The translations under genes and the position numbers were made by a program. Below are positions 57,001 through 64,000 of a stretch of DNA of 64,000 nucleotides, one piece after another (positions within the stretch are counted from its first letter, which is position 1; every line of letters starts with the position of its first letter). The notes under the pieces were generated by a model, which was not told the DNA's origin, ran no database searches, and was given only the letters and a program-made list of their open reading frames with translations. This DNA comes from Chenopodium formosanum (taxonomy: Eukaryota > Streptophyta > Magnoliopsida > Caryophyllales > Amaranthaceae). The DNA lies in the NCBI GenBank assembly GCA_024500155.1, contig CM044873.1, positions 4,593,001 to 4,657,000 of the forward strand, given 5' to 3'.

Positions 57001-59573
57001 ATACCCGGGCTTACATGATCCTCCTTTCTTCTCTTCACTGCAAGCCAGCCTTACCTCCTACTTCCTCCCCAGTAATCCCATATTACCTGGCCCATTCTCA
57101 CATCCCCGTGTACTTCAGTGTACCTCTTTACTTTGGCCTACCACGGACTTTGATAAAACATAACATCACAATTCAAACATGACATTAATTAAAAGATCAA
57201 TACAAAAAAAATATTCCCACTCCTTCTATATAGTTACTTTTTTCTGCTGAGAAGCTCTCTCGGCAACATAACATCCACCAGACAGCTGTTCAGGTCAGTG
57301 TCAAAACCTTTATAGATCTACGTCTTCTGGGGGTCATTGGTTTACACTACCCACCTTTCATTGAAAATCCAAGAATATTCTGTAAAATGAAATAACCTTA
57401 CACACTAAATTGAAATTGACCACATACTTCCTTCCGCAGTCAGTTTAGTCCCTGAAATTGACAATAGAAGCCCTATGGCCCCCATCAATTCTCAAATTGT
57501 TGGCATAGCCAATAGGCATTGCAAGCTGCCAGCCTGCCACGAGTGACCCCAATTTCCTAGTCAGCATTTCAGCATTCTTGCAAACACATCAGGTGTTTCT
57601 TAAAGTAAAGATCAAAGCAGAGCCTTGATCGAGTTAGTTCAAGTGCTGGCTAGCTTTATGCCGCTTTGAAGTTCAAGACTTCTCAGCTCTGCTTCTGCCC
57701 AGTAGAAGACCAGGTCACATGAAACTGTCATGCCCAATTCCAGCAGTTCTTCCTATAAGCATCATTCTCAATTGTTAGCCTAAGGTACAATGTGTACCCA
57801 TCTGACTTGTGGACCATCTTCGGCAATGCAGATTTAGAAAAAGAGATCTAGCTCCCAACAGCACAGTATAGGTGGCTTGTCCACCCAACAAAAGTAACAA
57901 CATAGTAAACTGAGTGCCTCTCTTCTACCTTTTTTTTTTTTTTTTTTTTGAGAAACCCAGTATGATTACCTGTTAAACACTCTAGTCTTGTACAGTGTTC
58001 ACACCAGCACCGTCATGTCAAGAATCCATCCTCATGCTCTGGGGTGCGTACTATAAATGGACCAGATTGAACTTTTCCAAGTCCGGATCTTATAATAATA
58101 TTTGGACTTAAATTGTTTAAATCTAAATCTAGACCAAATTATCACAACAGAACGCAATACAATCTAGATCAAATTATTTTAGTTTTACCTAATTCTGAAA
58201 TCAATCAAAAGTAATCCAAATTAAAGTCTGCTTATCATTTTGGCTAGAACTTGCCCATATTCAGCCCTATTAAACCCATACTTAGATTCAAAATTGAAAA
58301 AACCCCACCAGATGATCATGCTTTGATGCTGATGAAATACAAAATTTTACCCTCTTATGAATAAATAAATCATCCACGTTAAACTTAAGTATGGTTCTAA
58401 GTTCTAACATTGAGATTGAGTCCAATTTGAAAATACAATCAGATATTGGAAAGTCGAATCTGTGTTAGCAATTTATACTTGACTGAATCTAAACATCAGC
58501 CAATCTGTATTCTATTAACTTACAGATCTATCCTCAACTGAAGAAAAAGGGTTTATGGTGGCAAATTACTCACTAATCCTCAAGTTACAGAATAATAACA
58601 CTCTTCTTTCACACAAAGTACTTGAGAAGGGAAAAAGATTAGTCAGGCAGGGAGGAACAAACAAAAAACTACTCTGTATTCATAACTTCGTTAGTATTAG
58701 CTTATAAATCTCCTTCATATACAGTACATTATCATAGATCTCAAGATTTGTAATTGACAAAGTTGAAACTATGTGCATTTGGATTCTTAAACTTCATCAA
58801 TGGCAGGACCCATCAATTAAAAAAGTAAAATGTTAAAAATAAATAAAATAAAATAAAATACAAAATTCTGAATTATTAACACGAAACAATAATACCGTTT
58901 CTTGAACACAGCCATTTGAAATTATGAGTAAGGCATTAAATTGGAGAATTTCTTTCCTATTAATAAATCAATATATTAAATTGGAGAATTTCCTTCCTAT
59001 TAACAAATCAATATCAAATGTTACTGTGGGTGGTATGCCAGTGATATCAATTAAAATTCAATTAAAAAAGTAAAATGTTAAAAATAAATAAAATAAAATA
59101 AAATACAAAATTCTGAATTATTAACACGAAGCAATAATACCGTTTCTTGAACACAGCCATTTGAAATTATGAGTAAGGCATTAAATTGGAGAATTTCTTT
59201 CCTATTAATAAATCAATATATTAAATTGGAGAATTTCCTTCCTATTAACAAATCAATATCAAATGTTACTGTAGGTGGTATGCCAGTGATCACGTCATAA
59301 AATTTAAATCTCAACTAACAACTGAATTATGAATCATGTTCAGCAGAAAGCAAAAGGTCAACTATTTATAGATCATTAGCAAAGATGAAGAGGATATGCT
59401 AGCAATAATATCATAAAGAAAGGTACAATCAAAAACTGTGAAGCCTCACCAAACGTGAAGCCATAATTTGCCATCAAGGCCTTGTTAACAATGATGATCC
59501 CCACTGAAGTGACGACATTAAAAAACCATGCCCCTGCATCAAGAGCGGCTTTCTTATCACCCTTACTCGACAT
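54073..59573 (-). CDS. KT-group nucleotide-sugar transporter, URGT5/6-like (UDP-rhamnose/UDP-galactose)
   Basis: Coding exons: 59573..59450, 56026..55842, 55754..55554, 54689..54528 and 54408..54073 (1008 nt, 335 aa). Introns are GT-AG, phase 1 for the first and phase 0 for the rest. The protein opens MSSKGDKKAALDAGAWFFNV, keeps GFTFATTLTGLHF, NSVGFYQIAKLSMIPV and VGVGVCTVTD, and carries the defining KT motif in VLGHMKT (Lys260, Thr261). Length and hydrophobicity fit about ten membrane helices. The soluble tail is about 40 residues (KPGGKERWSPP onward). Arabidopsis members exchange Golgi-lumen UMP for UDP-rhamnose and UDP-galactose to supply pectin and other matrix polysaccharides; substrate here is inferred from family. 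Intron 1 (3.4 kb) carries a recent tandem duplication. Confidence 0.92.
55001..55141. repeat. tandem duplication in transporter intron 3, period 72
   Basis: TCATAAAAGCATACATC, CCCCAGTTGTGGTAT and ACGAGCTGTTCTCGTA recur at 55001-55072 and 55073-55141 with small indels in the C-run. ACGAGCTGTTCTCGT can form a short hairpin in each unit. Confidence 0.85.
58814..59290. repeat. 232-bp direct duplication in transporter intron 1, period 245
   Basis: 58814-59045 and 59059-59290 match at all but about two positions, with a 13-bp spacer. Each unit holds an (AAATA)n run and an internal two-copy repeat of about 40 bp (TTAAATTGGAGAATTTC... AAATCAATAT). Near identity implies a recent event. No transposon ends are seen. 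Confidence 0.9.
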
Positions 59574-60668
59574 CGTAGGAAGTCACTGCTACAGAGACCT
59601 TAGTGCCACTAAAGAGCCGTCTATCCTGACTGAAAGACCGTCAGATAAACAGCCCGAAAACTAATCCAGATGATAGCTGCAACAACTCCTGTACACTATC
59701 TCAACATTAGAAAGGATGCCTTACAAGATCTGAATGAACTCAAAATCGACAATAAAATTACAAATGACAAGTTATGCAAGACACGCTCACAACTCACAGA
59801 TGTGAAATATAGTTATGCAAAGCAATCCAGCTTATAAAATTGACAGAGATTGACTAGTCAAAAAGCACCCACCTTTGAATTAGTAGTATCAAAAATATGC
59901 AGTTGATGATGAAGTATTCATTAAAAAAAATTAAGCAAGAACAATTAAATATATAAATAAAAGTCTCCTCTTAACGTCTCAAAGACTAAAAGGGCCCTCC
60001 TACCTTGTTGATCTAGAATAATTAAGGTAATATGTCCCAATAAAATAATCAACAAACTGGATCTTACATTACCTTCATAATTAACTACATTATTATTGTT
60101 ACTATTATTATTAAATTTATAATAATATCATGATTCATTACCATATATAAGAATATTTTCACAAGCAACAAACCCTTTTCTTTCCATGTTATGTCAGATT
60201 ATATTATTTAATTCACCCATAACATGGCACAACCTATAAACACAAATTATTTTAGATCATAATGCTGGAAACACTAAAATACAATCTCAACTTTGTCCTT
60301 TTTTTAATATAAACAAATAATGGGAAACTTCTAACAGTGTCAAATTTCAAAAATCAACTATACTTCATATATTACCCAGAAAATTTCCACATTTCATTTT
60401 AATTATTTCCAAGCAGTAACATAATTACAATTTCAAAATTTTCTGGGAAACAGATCAGTTTTTAATTCAACCCCAACTAATCATTGCACCAAAGAACAAA
60501 AACCCATAACTTTAAAATCCAAAAACAGCAAAATCTAGAAATGTGGAGTCTAAAACAACAAAACCCAGATTAGTAATACTGTAAAACAACAAAACCCAGA
60601 AATGTAATGTCAAAAATCAACAAAACCCAGAAATTAAAATCTGAAATTGCAGAAAAAATTGAGCTTAC

Positions 60669-60790
60669 CTTTGATTGCAGTGATAATAAGAGCCAAAATT
60701 TGATAAAAGAAGGCTAAAAAGTAAAAGAAAGAGTAAGGTAGAGTGAAATAGTGAGAGAAATGAGATTTCAATGGAGATTCTATAATTAAT
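60669..60790 (-). promoter_or_regulatory. probable transporter leader exon and core promoter
   Basis: AAAG|GTAAGC on the minus strand (donor GT at 60668-60667) is a strong splice donor about 1.1 kb upstream of the ATG. A matching acceptor TTGTTGCAG lies at about 59677, so a leader intron of about 1 kb is likely. TATA-like ATTAATTATA lies near 60782. Exact start is inferred. Confidence 0.5.
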
Positions 60791-60799
60791 ATTTGTGGG

Positions 60800-62787
60800 A
60801 ATTAAGGGTTTTGTAATCGCCATTAAAGTGGGTTAGGAAGAGACGTAGATTGGAAGAGAGAGAGAGTGAGGAGGTGCACAAGTTTTGTGTTTTCAATCTT
60901 TTCATGGTTTTTTGGGGTTTACTTTTATTTTTTAAAATTTTATTTTTTTTAAAAAAAAAGAAAAAAACTAATTTCCACTATTTTTGTTTCTTGTTCTTGA
61001 GAAGTTTAGAGTTGAGAATTTCACAATTTTATAATGAGGTTTGTAATTTATATTATGAATTATGATGGGAATTAGCCTACCAAAATTGATGAAATTGTAT
61101 GATTTGGACTAATTGTATGTTTTGAAATTTTGGAATGATGAATTAAAGACCTTTTAATGCTTATAATTATAATTTATTGAATTAATTTATGAGGCCAAAA
61201 GTTGTGGCAAGTTTTAGGGTGGGGTTACAAAAAGTTTATTCCTTTGCTTTCATTATTAGTTACTTAGATTTTTTAGTCAAATCAACATGTGAGATGAAAG
61301 CATAAAGGAGGAGTTTATAAGTTATAATACAAGTTAATTATCTGTTTTAACTCTTAATTAATGGTCTTTTTCATAAATGATCTAGGAATCAATTGTAATG
61401 AGAATTGTGTTGGGTTTGTGGAGTTGCCACAATAAACATGTATGTTATGTATGTGCCTAATTTAGGTAAGGTAACATCTAATCCCTATATTTTTCTTAAT
61501 TGGATAGTTTGTTGGGTTTGATTTCTATGAGGTTGAATCATACAAATTGAGAAACTTTATTTGGGGTTTTGGTTGAATGTTGACGGTTGTTAACTTTCAG
61601 TGAATTCTTTTACATTTCATTAGAACACAAGGAAATGAATGAAAAGTAAGAGATAAAGAAAATCCGGGAAAAAAGGCGAGTCTTAGATAAAACAAAAGTA
61701 CATAAAATAATAATTAGTAGACCAATAGTGTAATGCTACGTACTAAAGAAGTAATAAGAAAATGAATAAACAAATGTGATTCTCGTGTCTTAATGTGAAA
61801 AAAAGTTTGTATGTATTAAATTAAAATTAAATAACCGCCAAAATAAATATATAGTGAAATATTTGTTTGAAACAAATTAAGTTACTTAAAATTTTACCTC
61901 AAGTTCCCAAATAACTAACAAGCTAGATTAGTTTTTCATAATTGTCATCTTCTAATAATAAATAATTTGCATGTTTATGCACATAAATATATTCACATAT
62001 ACTCATCCCCAAAACCACCAACCTTCTTCACATTGATGCATATGTGATATGTGCAAACTTACACATATGCTTTAAATGGTGTTTGACCTAAATTACTTTG
62101 GTATTTATCCAAGCAATTAGGGGAGAAATTAAAGGAGGTATGGAGCTCACGAAGTTGTTTTCTTAGTGAGGTAAACGATGATTTAATTAAATATGTTTGT
62201 CAATGGAGTCGAATATTCGGTTGATGAAGAATAATATATTTTATTCTTGGTTTTTATAAGTTATTTCACCTAACAAAATTTCATGGAGATTAACTATGTG
62301 TGGTTCCATTGCATGTATTTTCAATAATGTAGTTTGATTTATGGTATAAAATTTCGACCAATATGTTTTGTAATGTAAATATCATTGAAAATATTTCATA
62401 ATTTATTTGGATAAATGGAAATAGTACCATAGGTGTGGGTTGTGAGTTTGTGACTAGAAAGTCACATACCTAAAAACACTACAAAACACATACACACACA
62501 TATCATTTTGAGGGTAATAATCTTAATTAATATAACTCGTTATGCTACAATTTAGACACAATTCACATTTGCACCCAAAAAAAAAAAAAAAAACATGCTA
62601 AAAGGCAAAAATCACTAATTTTGAGGTGATATCAGGGCTCTACATTAAAACTTATACTCATATGTATATATGTATATGACTTTTCAATTAGCAATTAAGA
62701 ATACTAAGATTTAAATATGCTCGTTAACTAGTATATCAAATCAAAATAGAACAACTAAAATAACGAAATAATTTAATTTGTTTATTT
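60800..62787. other. transporter upstream and intergenic DNA
   Basis: AT-rich, no supported gene. The frame at 60850-61065 is low-complexity. An A-run lies near 62577. Confidence 0.4.
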
Positions 62788-62836
62788 ATGTTGAATTGAA
62801 CCGAATTAAACTAAAATAAGTCCAAAAGAACACGGC
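62788..62836. mobile_element. fragment of GAACT-pentamer MITE
   Basis: GTTGAATTGAACCGAATTAA followed by AATAAGTCCAAAAGAACACGG resembles the right half of the family. No left half is found. Confidence 0.45.
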
Positions 62837-64000
62837 TTTGACTCTCTAATTCTAAAATCCTCTAATTCTAAAATGGGCATATGCCAACCTTAAGAATCTT
62901 TTAGAAAGACAATATACAGGTTTTGTAGTATCACTTTATCACACTACCTTCGAATCGGTGTCGGCCTATTCCCAAAATACCCCATCGCATTAAGGCCATT
63001 TAGCCATCTTTTTAATGTAGCAGTGATCCCACATTATTCCCACATGCCTTCCCACTTATCCCTTCTTCACACCCACGTATTCCTTCCAAAACCAGCACTC
63101 CAGCCCCTCCTCCTTCCCCATTTGGCCAATTACCATTTCTCGTCGCCCATTTGTCAACTCGTCATTGATCAACTATGTCCGCCTCCTAAATAATTGGTGT
63201 TAAAGCTGTCTTAATAATAAGTCACACGTGTTACAATATCACATGAAACCCCTAACTTTATGGTTAGGAGGTAGTCAGTTTAAAGCCAATTAATCGACAA
63301 TCTTTCAATATCGCAACCTCCCACTTAATTTATTTCCATGTAACTAGTCAAACTAAACTTATATTACGATATCATTGTGTTAACATAACTAGAATTCATA
63401 ACCCATCTATTAAACAAAAATTAGTTGGCATGACCTACATATATCTCTAATGTAAAACTACTTCATATAACACATGAGGTAATATACTCCATAGGTCGTA
63501 CTACTACAATTGGGTCAAGATTATTTACATCCTGTATATCTATTTTCGAAAAATTCTCTTTAATTTCAATTATAATTATTCCCACAAATTTTATAGGGTG
63601 TGATCAATGATTTTTAACTCTTGTTGTTTTACATGGAAGAATGAATTGTGTACGCTTGTTTTGAGCGTCGCGTGAGAAGTGAAGATCTAGAAGCATCTTG
63701 TTTTGTATTGTCATTGTTAATAACAAGACAAAACACACAAGGCTAGCATCCTAACATTTAGTGCCTTGATATTAAGCTCTTGTAACGTATACGTATTAGT
63801 TTAATGAATGATAATAAAGTCATTAATTGGGGTCTTGAGGGATAATTTATAACTCTAGTATTCAATATTTGGGCAATTATCATGAAGTAAAGGATAATTA
63901 TTTTATTATAATGTTTCAACAAATTAAGTTTGTGATGGGGAAGTAGCAAATATTAAATTAGATGAAGGATATAACAAATGATAAAAGGGGTAATGAAGTT
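62837..64000. other. intergenic DNA to right edge, no gene seen
   Basis: A C-rich complex patch at about 62950-63190 has no long open frame or recognisable motif. The remainder is AT-rich. Confidence 0.4.

Overview
The window is plant nuclear DNA, most likely from a eudicot. Four protein genes with plant gene structure (GT-AG introns, one large single-exon receptor kinase) sit in long AT-rich intergenic DNA full of small transposable elements. The MITE mix (Stowaway TIRs CTCCCTCCGT with TA duplications, and many GGGCNTGTTC elements with TTA/TAA duplications) recalls Caryophyllales such as spinach or beet. That placement is inference, not demonstrated.

Genes, left to right: (1) 128-692, minus, the 5' exons of an IMPACT/YigZ (UPF0029) family protein that runs off the left edge. 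(2) 16118-19255, plus, a complete three-exon group IIc WRKY factor closest to WRKY13, 242 aa. (3) 35895-39500, minus, an intact intronless 1201-aa brassinosteroid receptor BRI1. (4) 54073-59573, minus, a complete five-coding-exon KT-group nucleotide-sugar transporter of the URGT type, 335 aa, with a probable leader intron back to about 60.67 kb. They are independent plant genes. There is no operon or gene cluster.

Most remaining structure is mobile DNA, and for many elements both ends and the target-site duplication (TSD) are readable. These include a 571-bp TRIM (TSD TTAAT), a 1238-bp non-autonomous LTR element (TSD TAGAC) with a solo LTR of the same family 5 kb away, and two hAT elements (8-bp TSDs CTAATAGT and TATATCAG). 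There is also a tRNA-type SINE (9-bp TSD), a 972-bp foldback element, two larger PIF/Harbinger-like elements, about seven Stowaway elements, and about a dozen copies of two Tourist-like families with pentamer-repeat cores.

No new biochemical or defence system was found. The most unusual items are two retroposition scars that consist almost only of a poly(A) tail between 12-15 bp TSDs (one nested in the foldback loop), the two MITE families with related ends but different 5-bp-periodic cores, and a perfect 11-bp stem-loop just downstream of the primer-binding site of the 1238-bp LTR element.
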